Source: Bacteroides ovatus (lineage in GTDB: Bacteria; Bacteroidota; Bacteroidia; Bacteroidales; Bacteroidaceae). Taken from it: DNA of 64,000 nt. The DNA lies in contig NZ_CP012938.1 in the NCBI RefSeq assembly GCF_001314995.1, positions 930,001-994,000 of the forward strand, in the 5' to 3' direction. The stretch's first letter is position 1; each line of letters opens with the position of its first letter. Shown piece by piece: positions 20,868 through 30,514 of this stretch. A model generated the notes under the pieces. It had not been told where the DNA came from and made no database searches. It saw only the letters and a program-made list of their open reading frames with translations. A program made the position numbers and the translations under genes.

Positions 20868-21922
20868 AATAATTAGATTCACAAAAGCAAATTACAAATA
20901 TAAAAATATTAATATTACAAAAGTGTATTATATTATACAAATCGAATATTATGCTTGTATATAGAATAAAACGAGTTATTATAATCATATAGCTTTAGTT
21001 TAATTATATATCATAAAACACAGATATACAACCATATATATAGCACAAATGAAACTCAAATAGAGACATTCACAAATATACATACCACATATAGAAGGCT
21101 CTTATAGCACTAATTGATATAACAAACTATATAATCTTGATTTATAATAAGATAATAGGGATAAAAGTATTTGTTAATGCCTGAAAAACTACATTTGTAT
21201 ATAGGGTGTTATTTTTGTAAATGCATAAATATATTATTGTAAACACCATCTTTTGATTACATTTGGAATTCATTTACATAAGTATACGACACATTTGTAA
21301 CCACATAAATACACAAAAGTAAATATTGATAGTTGCAAAAGCAATAAAAGGAAGGGATCAACTTATACTTTACCAATGTATATTGCTATTTTTTTCTAAT
21401 CATCCTTTACAATCTTCTCTAAAAAGAAAATCCTTGCAATATTTCCGTACCGATCTCCACTTATTTATTTTTTTTCGATTCTAGGAAGCTCATTTTTAGC
21501 ATAAACAAATGAAAAACAAAGACTTACCCCTATAATTCAGATTCCATTTTTCTATTAAACTAGAAAAAATAGGCTTATAGTAATCAAATATACTCTGGAT
21601 TATCAAAATGACACTAATGGATGATTTTAGAGAAAAGAAAAAAATCTCCATTCTCACTATAAACGATACCTTTAAAATCCAAAATGCTTTTTTGATAAAC
21701 TCAAGAATAAGTAAACTTTTCTCGTTTAAAAATTAAAGCTCCTATTTAAAAGAAAAAATTTCCTTGAAGGTAGATCAATACAAAATTCTAACAATATACT
21801 TTGTGTAGTTCGTTAAATGGGTAACTCTATAAAACTACAAAAGGAGTAAATCTATTTGTAAAATAATCACTGGCATTGTGAAAGTCTTTTTTATAATGGA
21901 AGTAATTGCGGGAATACAAAAA
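20868..21922. other. Gene-free AT-rich region with TACAA/TTGTA words
   Basis: No ORF with coding character is seen in about 1.05 kb. The half nearest the XRE gene is dense in TACAA/TTGTA: 20893, 20916, 20936, 20955, 21027, 21195, 21215, 21237 and 21295. ACATTTG words occur at 21191, 21259 and 21291. The half nearer holA lacks them and is plain AT-rich DNA. It could be a regulator-binding field, a nucleoid-protein site, a decayed gene or an unrecognised RNA gene. Confidence 0.5.
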
Positions 21923-21966
21923 AGACATATACTTCCCGTTTCTATCTACGGTAAAAGTATATGTCT
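21923..21966 (-). terminator. Terminator after holA
   Basis: AGACATATACTT (21923-21934) pairs with AAGTATATGTCT (21955-21966). Inner CCGT/ACGG pairs extend the stem. It lies 28 nt after the holA stop. Confidence 0.75.
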
Positions 21967-21993
21967 GATTATATAGGTAATTCTTAATCCTAC

Positions 21994-23013
21994 TTAATGC
22001 AAAATTTTGAACACTAATTCACGAAGAATATCTCCATCTGTCATAGAACTATTTTGGACTCCTTTGGATTTTGCATCAGCATATCGTATTTCTCCAACAA
22101 TCTGCATCGTCTTTACTCCGCTATATTTTCGCATTGCTGCCATATAATCCCGGGCCTGCCAGGGAGTTCTTAGTCCTAGCATATTTGCGATCCCTTGCTC
22201 TGATTTATCCGGTGCATAATAAGCCAACATTAGATTGGAGTAAAAGCTGAATAATAAAGACAGCGTCATTTGGATTGGGTTAGTTTTCGGATTTTCCTCA
22301 AAATATTTTATTATCTTATTTGCTTTCAATATATCCTTTTCCACTAAAGCACTGCGCAATTCAAAGTTATTATAATCTTTGCTTATGCCTATGTTTTTTT
22401 CTATCTGTTCAGGAGTTACGCGTTTTTGCCCGACAGGTAAAGTGATAATCAACTTTTCAAGTTCTCCGGTCAGACGACTCAAATCTGAACCTACAAAATC
22501 AGCAAGCATAGCAGTTGCTTTAGGTTCCATATCAACTCCTTTCCGTTTCATATATGAAGCTATAAAACCGGGGAGTTGTGCATCCTTTATTTTTTTAGAT
22601 TCAAACAGCACACCAACTTTGTCCACCTCGGCAGCCAGCTTCTTTCTACGATCCAACGTTCCATGCTTATGGCATATCACTAAAATGGTGGAAAGCAAAG
22701 GCTTTTGAAGATAATACGACAACTCTTCCATATTACGTACCGCCTGTGCTTCCTTAACTACTACTACTTGGTGTTCTGACATCATAGGATAACGCTTTGC
22801 AGCATTTATAATCGTTGCCACATCCACATCAGCCCCATACACAACAGTCAGGTTGAATTCTTTTTCCGTCTCACTCAACACATTATCCGTTATGTAATCT
22901 GCAATTAAATCGATATAATACGACTCTTCTCCCATCAGGTAATAGATAGGGCGATACTGCTTTGCTCTCAATTCCTTGAGGATGTCATCACAGGTCAGTT
23001 CTTGTTTTGCCAT
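21994..23013 (-). CDS. holA: DNA polymerase III subunit delta
   Basis: This is the clamp-loader wrench subunit that opens the beta sliding clamp. The 339-residue protein has the family N-terminus (YRPIYYLMGEESYYIDLIAD), the central segment LLSTILVICHKHGTLDRRKK, and the helical C-terminal region with SDLSRLTGELEKLIITLP. The delta ATPase fold lacks a Walker A motif, as expected for this subunit. It lies 23 nt downstream of the AMP nucleosidase gene on the same strand and may be co-transcribed with it. Confidence 0.92.
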   Translation of the reverse strand: MAKQELTCDDILKELRAKQYRPIYYLMGEESYYIDLIADYITDNVLSETEKEFNLTVVYGADVDVATIINAAKRYPMMSEHQVVVVKEAQAVRNMEELSYYLQKPLLSTILVICHKHGTLDRRKKLAAEVDKVGVLFESKKIKDAQLPGFIASYMKRKGVDMEPKATAMLADFVGSDLSRLTGELEKLIITLPVGQKRVTPEQIEKNIGISKDYNNFELRSALVEKDILKANKIIKYFEENPKTNPIQMTLSLLFSFYSNLMLAYYAPDKSEQGIANMLGLRTPWQARDYMAAMRKYSGVKTMQIVGEIRYADAKSKGVQNSSMTDGDILRELVFKILH

Positions 23014-23036
23014 ATATAATTTTCAGAAAGACCGGA

Positions 23037-23813
23037 TTACCAGTCGAATTTCAAGTGTTTAACAGTTTTCTTTTCATCAATAATCATACGCAAAGAAGCA
23101 ATACCAATTTCAACATGCTCTTCTACATAATTTCTGGTAACCAAATTATCACTTCTATCTGTTTTTACTCCGTCGGGGGTCATTGGTTGATCGGACACTA
23201 ATAATAATGCGCCGGTAGGAATGTGATTGGCAAAGCCACAACTGAACAAAGTTGCAGTTTCCATATCAACTGCCATAGCCCGGGTCTTTTTCAGATATTC
23301 TTTGAATGCATCATCATGTTCCCAGATACGGCGGTTGGTGGTATATACGGTACCGGTCCAATAGTCACGGCCTTTGTCACGGATAGATGAAGAAACGGCA
23401 CGCTGCAACATAAATGCAGGTAATGCAGGAACTTCGGGAGGAAAATAATCGTTAGAAGTTCCCTCTCCACGGATAGCTGCAATAGGGAGAATCAAATCGC
23501 CAAGCTGGTTTTTCTTGTCGATGCCACCACATTTTCCCAAAAACAAACAAGCTTTGGGTTGAATAGCTCCCAGCAAGTCCATGATGATGGCAGCGTTAGG
23601 ACTTCCCATACCAAAGTTAATCATAGTGATGCCTTCGGCAGAAGCAGAAATCATATTTGCATCCCTTCCTAAGATGGGAACATTAAACTGATTTGCGAAA
23701 ATCTCGACGTACTTGTTGAAGTTAGTCAACAGAATATACTCTCCAAAATCCTCCAGGTTACGTTTTGTGTAACGGGGCAGCCAATTAGCTACGATTTCTT
23801 CTTTTGTTTTCAT
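23037..23813 (-). CDS. amn: AMP nucleosidase (PNP/UDP phosphorylase fold)
   Basis: The 258-residue protein has the nucleoside-phosphorylase superfamily fold, with INFGMGSPNAAIIMDLLGAI and KACLFLGKCGGID for phosphate and base binding. The ribose-binding segment is MAVDMETATLFSCGF, with the conserved M-E pair. Bacteroides proteins like this are annotated as AMP nucleosidase, which splits AMP into adenine and ribose 5-phosphate. It is much shorter than the E. coli Amn (about 480 residues) because it lacks the N-terminal domain, so another purine nucleosidase or phosphorylase activity is possible. It is divergent from the HSDR_N-type gene. Confidence 0.8.
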   Translation of the reverse strand: MKTKEEIVANWLPRYTKRNLEDFGEYILLTNFNKYVEIFANQFNVPILGRDANMISASAEGITMINFGMGSPNAAIIMDLLGAIQPKACLFLGKCGGIDKKNQLGDLILPIAAIRGEGTSNDYFPPEVPALPAFMLQRAVSSSIRDKGRDYWTGTVYTTNRRIWEHDDAFKEYLKKTRAMAVDMETATLFSCGFANHIPTGALLLVSDQPMTPDGVKTDRSDNLVTRNYVEEHVEIGIASLRMIIDEKKTVKHLKFDW

Positions 23814-23864
23814 AATTATCTATTAAATTTGTGCTCCCAATAATGGGAACCATTATTTAACTTA

Positions 23865-23872
23865 CAAAAATA
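23865..23872 (-). promoter_or_regulatory. -7 promoter box for amn
   Basis: TATTTTTG on the minus strand, 51 nt before the amn ATG. It lies only a few nt from the start of the divergent gene at 23877. Confidence 0.5.
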
Positions 23873-23876
23873 ATAA

Positions 23877-24326
23877 ATGTTATCGTTAAACCTACCAGTA
23901 TTCGACACTAAAATAAACGTACGAAACGGAAAAAATGTAATTTTCGACGTAATTCGTAAACGATATGTCGCCCTTACCCCTGAAGAATGGGTACGGCAAC
24001 ACTTTGTTCACTTTCTTATTGCACACAAAGGATATCCGACTGCCCTTCTGGCCAATGAAGTAATGGTAAAGTTAAACGGTACTACCAAACGATGCGACAC
24101 CGTACTTTATCGGAGGGATTTATCAGCCCGGATGATTGTGGAATATAAAGCACCACATATCGAAATTACACAGGCTGTTTTCGACCAAATCACCCGGTAT
24201 AATATGGTACTGAAAGTAGATTATCTGATTGTCAGCAACGGAATGCAACATTATTGCTGCCGGATGGATTATGAAAACCAGAGTTATACGTTCCTCCAGG
24301 ATATTCCAGATTACAAATCTTTATAA
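23877..24326 (+). CDS. Orphan type I restriction R-subunit N-terminal-like (HSDR_N) protein
   Basis: This 149-residue protein has the PD-(D/E)XK-like core of HSDR_N_2 domains: VRQHFVHFLIAHKGYP, then KRCDTVLYRRD with a likely catalytic Asp, then MIVEYKAPHIEIT with the E-x-K motif, and a late QITRYNMVLKVDYLIVSNG. No motor domain, methylase or specificity subunit is nearby, so it is not a working type I system. Short stand-alone proteins of this sort are widespread in Bacteroidetes, and their role (nuclease, repair or other) is unknown. The ATG at 23877 leaves almost no leader after the amn promoter region. Confidence 0.8.
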   Translation: MLSLNLPVFDTKINVRNGKNVIFDVIRKRYVALTPEEWVRQHFVHFLIAHKGYPTALLANEVMVKLNGTTKRCDTVLYRRDLSARMIVEYKAPHIEITQAVFDQITRYNMVLKVDYLIVSNGMQHYCCRMDYENQSYTFLQDIPDYKSL

Positions 24327-24375
24327 AAATGATCCGCTTCATTCGCCTTAAAAAACATACTTATCTGCAAGAATA

Positions 24376-24457
24376 AAATAGCGTCACTATCCGTTCAAGA
24401 TAGTGACGCTATTTGCTTACTATGGTGACACCATCCCAAACAGATGGCGTCACTATA
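24376..24457. repeat. Two adjacent GTCACTAT hairpins between convergent genes
   Basis: Hairpin 1 has perfect 16-bp arms (24376-24391 and 24399-24414) with loop CGTTCAA. Hairpin 2 (24421-24435 and 24443-24457) is a diverged copy with two mismatched pairs and loop CCAAACA. They lie between the ends of the HSDR_N gene and the RND permease gene and probably end both transcripts. Similar hairpins occur at 60938-60995. Confidence 0.8.
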
Positions 24458-24498
24458 CCAACTCCCCTTTCAGGTAGTCTTCAAACAGCCTTTTACTT

Positions 24499-27400
24499 CT
24501 ATACGGCAACATCTTTCTCACTATCCTCATTTCCTTTCTTTTTGCTGAATCGCTCTTGCAATTTCTGCATGAATTCGTAGAAATTAGGAATATAAATGGT
24601 AGCCAATAAAGTGTTCATGGCCATACCAAATACCACAGCGGCACCCAATGCTATACGACTTTGTGCACCTGCACCGGTGGCGAATAACAAGGGCATCACT
24701 CCTAATACAAAAGCAAAAGAAGTCATCAGGATCGGACGCAAGCGGACATGCCCCGCTTCAAAGGCAGCTTCCCTAATTGAATTACCCTCGGCACGGAAAT
24801 CACGGGCAAATTCCACAATCAAAATTCCGTTCTTTGCAGAAAGCGCAACCAACAGGATTATACCGATTTGCGTATAAATACTGACTGGAGTTCCCATAAT
24901 CAGACAGCCAATCATGGCACCTAATAAGGCTACCGGCAATCCGATGACGGCTGCTACCGGGCTGGTCCAACTTTCATACTGTGCAGCAAGTACCAGAAAA
25001 GCAACAATTAACGCCATTATCAGAACAATGGTAGTCGTATTCCCAGCCTGGGTTTCCTGATAGGCAACGGAAGTCCATTCATACCCAAACTCATCTCCCA
25101 GCTGTTCCTTAAACAATGCTTCCACTTCTTGAATAGCCTGCCCGGTACTACTTCCCGGAGCAACATTACAAGTCAGAGAAGCAGTCGAGTACATATTATA
25201 GCGGTTAATCTGGTCTTGGCCTAACTGTTCCTCCACTTTGGTGAAAGAAGAAAAAGGCACCATCTCTCCTGCCGAATTCGGCACGCTTAGCTTCAAGACA
25301 TCATCAATTACCCGCTGTGCTTGATCGCGTGCCTCAATCTTCACCTGGTAAATACGGCCGAATTCAACAAAATCATTCACATAAGCCGCTCCCATATAAT
25401 AGCCCAATGTAGAGAAAACATCGTTCAAGGCAATTCCCATGAACTGGACTTTGTCACGGTCGATATTCAAGAAATATTGAGGAACATTTGCCTGATACTG
25501 ACTGGATACAGATGCTAAAGCCGGTTTCGAGTGATAAGAAGCAAGCAAGGCATTGATGGCCTGCTGCATTTCCGTCGGCCCCAGATTACGCCGGTCTTCC
25601 AACTGAAGCTGTAAACCACCGGATGCACCCAACCCCGGAATAGCCGGAGGAACCATGGCAAACACTTCCGCAGCCTGAATAGTCATATACGCTTCACCAT
25701 TAAAACGGTTGACTATGGCAGCAGCCGTATGCTCTTTCCCTTTCCTCTCACTCCAGTTTTTCAGTACCACAAAATAAGTTGCCGAGTTACTCTGTTCGCC
25801 ACCACCCATGATAGAAAAGCCGGAAATACCAATATAATTCTTTACTTCCGGATAAGAATCCAGAATACCGTTTATCTTTTCTCCCACTGCTTGCGTACGC
25901 TCAAGGCTGGCGGCAGGCGGAAGTTGAACAACAGCAATAAAATATCCGTCATCCTCGTCCGGGATAAAAGTTGACGGCCAATGCATAAAAAGCAATAGAG
26001 CAATAACAGTCAAAGCGCCATAAGAAGCGAGAGCCATTCCCGGACGTTGAAGCAACCATTTGACAATTTTGTCATATACCCCTTGCGTCTTGTCATAAGC
26101 CTTATTGAAACCTTTATATATAAAGAAGTTAGAAGGCTTACTCTTTTCAAGAAACAGTGCGCAAAGTGCAGGAGTCAATGTCAACGAATTAAAACCGCTC
26201 AATACGGTAGAAGCGGCAATAGTCAGTGCAAACTGCTTATACAGCTGACCGGAAATTCCACTAATCATCATCGTCGGAATAAACACGGCAAGCAATACGA
26301 GAACCACCCCGACAATCGGGCCCGTGATCTCTCCCATCGCTTTTGTCACGGCTTCACGAGGTGAGTACTGCCCAGTTTCCAATAATCTCGAAGCGTTCTC
26401 CACCACCACTATCGCATCATCCACCACAATAGCAACTGCTAAAATCAGTCCGAACAATGTTAATGTGTTGATAGAGAAACCAAATACCGCCATTACGGCA
26501 AATGTACCGATCAACGATACCGGGATAGTAATACAAGGAATAATCACTGCCCGCCAATTCTGCAGGAACAAGAAAATAACGAGTATCACCAACAAAGTTG
26601 TTTCAAAGAAAGTAACCATCACTTCATCAATGGAAGCATGGATAACATCAGTCGTATCCAAAGTGACATTATAGGCCACTCCTGACGGGAAACTTTCTGC
26701 AAGTTCTTCCATCTTAGCTTTCACTCCTTTTGAAACATCCAGCGAATTGGACCCCGGTTGCTGGTAAATAGCAATAGCAGCCGTAGGTTTTCCATTCAAT
26801 CGCGACACTACACTGTATGAAGCAGACCCCAAATCAATGCGTGCAATATCTTTCAGACGAAGCATCGCCCCGTCCTGCTCACGGCGGATAATAATATTCC
26901 CGAACTGTTCCGGAGATTTCAATCGTCCCTGAACATTCAACGTATACTGAAAAGCATTATTATTATCCTGTCCGATAGGCTGACCGATATATCCGGCAGA
27001 TACTTCCACATTCTGCGACTGGATCGATTGATAGACTTGCTGCGGTGAAATATTCCGTATACGCATAGCCTCCGGATCGAGCCAGATGCGCATCGAATAG
27101 TCCCCTGCTCCCATCACATTCACAGCACCCACTCCGGGCACACGTGTCAGCTGGTCCACTAAATTCAATTTGGCATAATTAGTCAGATACAGGCTGTTGT
27201 ACACAGAGTCCTGCGAAGTCATTGTCAAAAACATCACAATGTTTGAAGATTGTTTCTGCACAGTGACCCCTTGCACCACCACCGGTTCCGGCAGCGATGA
27301 TTGTGCGATACTTACCCTATTTTGTACCTGCACAGTTGCCATATCGATGTTCGTACCAACAGCGAATGTAATAGTCAGAGAATATGCTCCCGAAGATGAA

Positions 27401-27648
27401 GAATTGGAAGACATATAAAGCATGCCGTCTACACCATTCACCTGCTGTTCGATAGGAATACCCACTGTTTGAGCAACAGTTTCAGCATTTGCCCCGGGAT
27501 AAACCGCAGAGACCTGCACCGTTGGCGGTGTGATCTCCGGAAATTGCGCCACAGGTAATATATTGAGTGTGACCAGACCGGCTACTACAATAAGCAGGGC
27601 AAGGACAGTAGCAAATATCGGTCGGTTGATAAAAAACTTAGAAAACAT
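24499..27648 (-). CDS. RND multidrug efflux permease (AcrB/MexF-like, HAE-1)
   Basis: The start is placed at the ATG at 27648 ([19 protein letters not shown], 1049 residues), the usual HAE-1 N-terminus; the upstream ATG at 27678 adds ten non-conserved residues. This inner-membrane trimer exports drugs and other amphiphiles using the proton gradient. The proton-relay acidic pair is in [19 protein letters not shown] and the partner lysine in [16 protein letters not shown]. Twelve membrane segments and two large periplasmic loops fit the family. It is the third gene of the operon, 140 nt after the adaptor. That gap contains a short CTCTCC/GGAGAG inverted repeat (27671-27697). Confidence 0.95.
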   Translation of the reverse strand: MFSKFFINRPIFATVLALLIVVAGLVTLNILPVAQFPEITPPTVQVSAVYPGANAETVAQTVGIPIEQQVNGVDGMLYMSSNSSSSGAYSLTITFAVGTNIDMATVQVQNRVSIAQSSLPEPVVVQGVTVQKQSSNIVMFLTMTSQDSVYNSLYLTNYAKLNLVDQLTRVPGVGAVNVMGAGDYSMRIWLDPEAMRIRNISPQQVYQSIQSQNVEVSAGYIGQPIGQDNNNAFQYTLNVQGRLKSPEQFGNIIIRREQDGAMLRLKDIARIDLGSASYSVVSRLNGKPTAAIAIYQQPGSNSLDVSKGVKAKMEELAESFPSGVAYNVTLDTTDVIHASIDEVMVTFFETTLLVILVIFLFLQNWRAVIIPCITIPVSLIGTFAVMAVFGFSINTLTLFGLILAVAIVVDDAIVVVENASRLLETGQYSPREAVTKAMGEITGPIVGVVLVLLAVFIPTMMISGISGQLYKQFALTIAASTVLSGFNSLTLTPALCALFLEKSKPSNFFIYKGFNKAYDKTQGVYDKIVKWLLQRPGMALASYGALTVIALLLFMHWPSTFIPDEDDGYFIAVVQLPPAASLERTQAVGEKINGILDSYPEVKNYIGISGFSIMGGGEQSNSATYFVVLKNWSERKGKEHTAAAIVNRFNGEAYMTIQAAEVFAMVPPAIPGLGASGGLQLQLEDRRNLGPTEMQQAINALLASYHSKPALASVSSQYQANVPQYFLNIDRDKVQFMGIALNDVFSTLGYYMGAAYVNDFVEFGRIYQVKIEARDQAQRVIDDVLKLSVPNSAGEMVPFSSFTKVEEQLGQDQINRYNMYSTASLTCNVAPGSSTGQAIQEVEALFKEQLGDEFGYEWTSVAYQETQAGNTTTIVLIMALIVAFLVLAAQYESWTSPVAAVIGLPVALLGAMIGCLIMGTPVSIYTQIGIILLVALSAKNGILIVEFARDFRAEGNSIREAAFEAGHVRLRPILMTSFAFVLGVMPLLFATGAGAQSRIALGAAVVFGMAMNTLLATIYIPNFYEFMQKLQERFSKKKGNEDSEKDVAV

Positions 27649-27788
27649 AATGTATAGGTTTAAAAGCAGTCTCTCCACAACCTTCTCCCAAGGAGAGGGA
27701 GCAGAAAGTTACTTTTGTTAATTAATCGGTTTTAAGTACATCACCTTTATTGATTTCGTTTGTTAATCAATCAGTTATCCAAAAGACC

Positions 27789-28922
27789 TTATTTCCCTCT
27801 TTTGGGAAGGGAATCAGGAAGCGGCTTTACTTTCATTCCGTCTCTGACTTTCATCAAAGCCTCTGTGACATACTGTTCCTGCGGGGAAAGTCCACCCAAT
27901 ACCTGCCGTAAAGTGCCGTCGACCAACTGCCCTATTTCAATATGCCGGTAATGAACTATATTTGAATCATTTACAACATATAAGTATTTGCCTAACTGGT
28001 CAGTTCCGATAGAACCCTCTTTCACCAACACGGCATTTTTAGCTTCTCCATAAGGTAAAGTTATGCTTACATATAATCCGCTCTTCAATATCCCTTTCGG
28101 ATTATCAAAATTGGCACGAACCATCAGTGTTCCTGTATTCACATCTACATTTGGTGAAAGATAATCGAGCGTAGCCGGATAACTTTCAGTTCCCCCCTTT
28201 CCCAGTTGAACCATTATTTTTTTAGGAAGATCAGTCGGTAACTGCTGGGTATCCATCGTCATTGCCAACCATTGATTATCAGCAACATTAAAGTAAGCAT
28301 ACATCTGATTATCCTTATAAATAGTAGCCAATGTGACTGGTTGCAACGAACCGCCTACATAACTTCCTATATCTACAGTCGCCTTACTGATGGTGCCGTC
28401 AAACGGTGCACGGACATAACAATATCCCAAGTTTGTACAGGCGGTGCTCAAAGCAGCTTCCGCGTTGCTGACAGCAGCAATACCCTCTTTCACAGAAGAT
28501 TCAGCCTGAAGTACCTGTATCTGACTGACCGCATCACTCTTTACAGCCTCTTTCATACGGCTATAATTATTACGAGCATATTCCAATTGCGCCTGGGCAG
28601 TTTTCAGTTCTGCTTCTGCTTGCTCCACCTGATCTTTATATAAGGTTGGTTCGATGACAAACAACAGTTGCCCCTGTTTCACCCGTCCACCTGCGACATA
28701 AGAGGTAGACTGCAAGGTTCCGTTCACCCTGGCTACAAGATTCACCGTCTTTTCTGTTGTCAGATAACCCGGATAATCTTTCGTCAAAGTAATATTCTCC
28801 ACTATGGGTTTGGTCACACTAATTTCCGGAGTTGGCACACCTCCCATTGCTCCTGTACTTTTCTTCTCCTTGCAACCCGTCAATATAGGCAGTGCAAGAA
28901 AGATATACATCAGTTTTTTCAT
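27789..28922 (-). CDS. RND efflux periplasmic adaptor, lipoprotein (AcrA/MexE-like)
   Basis: The 377-residue adaptor links the RND permease to the outer-membrane channel. The N-terminus is a lipoprotein signal (MKKLMYIFLALPILTGC; lipobox LTGC). The order is membrane-proximal beta, half lipoyl (LVARVNGTLQS), an alpha hairpin (about 85-150, QVEQAEAELKTAQAQLEYA), the second half lipoyl (YVRAPFDGTISKATV), the beta-barrel domain and a C-terminal membrane-proximal part. It is the second gene, 33 nt after the channel gene. Confidence 0.95.
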   Translation of the reverse strand: MKKLMYIFLALPILTGCKEKKSTGAMGGVPTPEISVTKPIVENITLTKDYPGYLTTEKTVNLVARVNGTLQSTSYVAGGRVKQGQLLFVIEPTLYKDQVEQAEAELKTAQAQLEYARNNYSRMKEAVKSDAVSQIQVLQAESSVKEGIAAVSNAEAALSTACTNLGYCYVRAPFDGTISKATVDIGSYVGGSLQPVTLATIYKDNQMYAYFNVADNQWLAMTMDTQQLPTDLPKKIMVQLGKGGTESYPATLDYLSPNVDVNTGTLMVRANFDNPKGILKSGLYVSITLPYGEAKNAVLVKEGSIGTDQLGKYLYVVNDSNIVHYRHIEIGQLVDGTLRQVLGGLSPQEQYVTEALMKVRDGMKVKPLPDSLPKRGK

Positions 28923-28955
28923 ATCTGTTAGGTTATATATTTTATAGATTGATTT

Positions 28956-30353
28956 TTATTCTCTCCAACCACCCCCTAAAGCCTTGTAGAGGGCTATCAG
29001 TTGCAAAAGCGAACTTCCTTGTGCCTGTACCAGCTGATTCTCATAAGATAACAGAGAACGTTGTGCATCAAGTACGTTTTGGAAAGGCGAAAGTCCCTGT
29101 TTATAAAGTTCCAGTGAAAGTTTCAATGTCTCAATTCCTTGATTGCGTACTTCCCGCAGGGCTACAATCTGTTTGATTGAATTCCGGTAGGAATTCATAG
29201 CATTGTCCGTTTCCTGTACGGCAGTTAAAACCGTTTGATTAAACTGGTTGATCGCTTCATCTAGTTGCGCTTTTGCCAGCCGGGTTGCATTCACCAGCTG
29301 TCCTCCATTGAAAATAGTCCAGTTCAATGACGGAGCAATTTCATAAGTCATACTTTTACTTTTGGTGAGATCCTTCAGGTCACGGGCGGCATATCCAAAT
29401 GAACCTTTCAAGAAAACTTTCGGCAACCAATCCGCTTTCGAAGCTCCGAGCAATGCTGCCTGCGCATTTACGCTCAATTCCGCACTTCGTACATCAGGCC
29501 GTCGCAGTAATAAATCGACAGGCATTCCCACTCCGATAGGTTCCATATAATCGGGCAATGTGCCACTGGATTCAAGAACAGGACGAATGTCCTGGGGATA
29601 CATTCCCAATAAGACAGCCAATGTTGTGATATACTGATTGATACCCGCTTCCAACTGGGGAATGGAGGCTTTTGTGCTATATAATACAGACTTGGCCTGT
29701 GCCACATCGAGTTTAGCAACCAGCCCGGTATTATAGCGTACTTCCGTGATTTTCAGGACTTCTTCCTGCGAAGCACTGTTTTTCTTCACCACTTCAAGCT
29801 CTTGTTGCAACTCCCTTAGATTGATATAAGCCGAGGCTACTTCTGCAGCTAATGAGACCATGACTCCTGTGTATTCTTCCTTGCTGGCGGCAAAATTCTC
29901 TTTCTGCGCTTTTACCCGTTTCCGGATACTGCCAAAAATATCAAGCTCCCAGCTCATGCTTAGCGAAGCATCATAATAATGATCGGTTGTTTGGGGCAGT
30001 GAACTTGTATTTCCACTGGTTTCCTGACGGGTCCATCCTGCATTCAATCCGATGGAAGGAAAAAAGTTACTGCGTTCTATCCAAAGATTGGCACGAGCGG
30101 CAGCTATACGGTTGATTGCCATGGCAACGGAGTAATTACGATCTACTGCCAGAGCTATCAAAGAGTCCAGTTTGGTGTCTTGGAATGACTTCCACCAATG
30201 GTCATCCACTGGAAGTATCTGTTGAAATACTTCCCCGCTCTCTTCCCAATCTTGAGGAAGCGGAGCTTTCAAATAACGGTTTGCGGTCTGTCCAACCGCG
30301 GTCACAGTTGAAAGAAACATAAGGAGCGATGTGCCCCACACTCGTATATTCAT
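28956..30353 (-). CDS. RND efflux outer-membrane channel (OprM/NodT family)
   Basis: The 465-residue protein has a signal peptide (MNIRVWGTSLLMFLSTVTAV) and two TolC-type repeats, each with a long coiled-coil segment. Family marks include VDDHWWKSFQDTKLDSLIALA, VGMPVDLLLRRPDVRSAE and GQLVNATRLAKAQLDEAI. It is first in the channel-adaptor-permease operon. No TetR or other local regulator adjoins it. The upstream stretch 30354-30442 holds only a one-mismatch -7 box (TATCTTTT at 30378-30385, minus). Confidence 0.94.
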   Translation of the reverse strand: MNIRVWGTSLLMFLSTVTAVGQTANRYLKAPLPQDWEESGEVFQQILPVDDHWWKSFQDTKLDSLIALAVDRNYSVAMAINRIAAARANLWIERSNFFPSIGLNAGWTRQETSGNTSSLPQTTDHYYDASLSMSWELDIFGSIRKRVKAQKENFAASKEEYTGVMVSLAAEVASAYINLRELQQELEVVKKNSASQEEVLKITEVRYNTGLVAKLDVAQAKSVLYSTKASIPQLEAGINQYITTLAVLLGMYPQDIRPVLESSGTLPDYMEPIGVGMPVDLLLRRPDVRSAELSVNAQAALLGASKADWLPKVFLKGSFGYAARDLKDLTKSKSMTYEIAPSLNWTIFNGGQLVNATRLAKAQLDEAINQFNQTVLTAVQETDNAMNSYRNSIKQIVALREVRNQGIETLKLSLELYKQGLSPFQNVLDAQRSLLSYENQLVQAQGSSLLQLIALYKALGGGWRE

Positions 30354-30442
30354 ATCAGTTCAGGTTTTTATGAAATGAAAAGATAACAACTAAAGGGTAA
30401 GTTTGTTTATCGATTCTTTTTTATACGAGCACTTGTTAAAAC

Positions 30443-30471
30443 AAAAAAAGCCCTGCATTGCTGCAGGGCTT
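30443..30471 (-). terminator. Terminator of the Nif3/zinc-ribbon operon
   Basis: AAGCCCTGCA (30448-30457) pairs with TGCAGGGCTT (30462-30471) around a 4-nt loop. On the minus strand a run of T follows (A run 30443-30449 on plus). Confidence 0.9.
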
Positions 30472-30514
30472 ATTATATATCAAAAAAGTAACTTTACTTA
30501 CTTCACAGCTCTTC

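Noticed and set aside
23877..24326. Part of a type I restriction-modification locus
   Set aside because: Neighbours are amn and an RND operon; no hsdM, hsdS or helicase part of hsdR is present.
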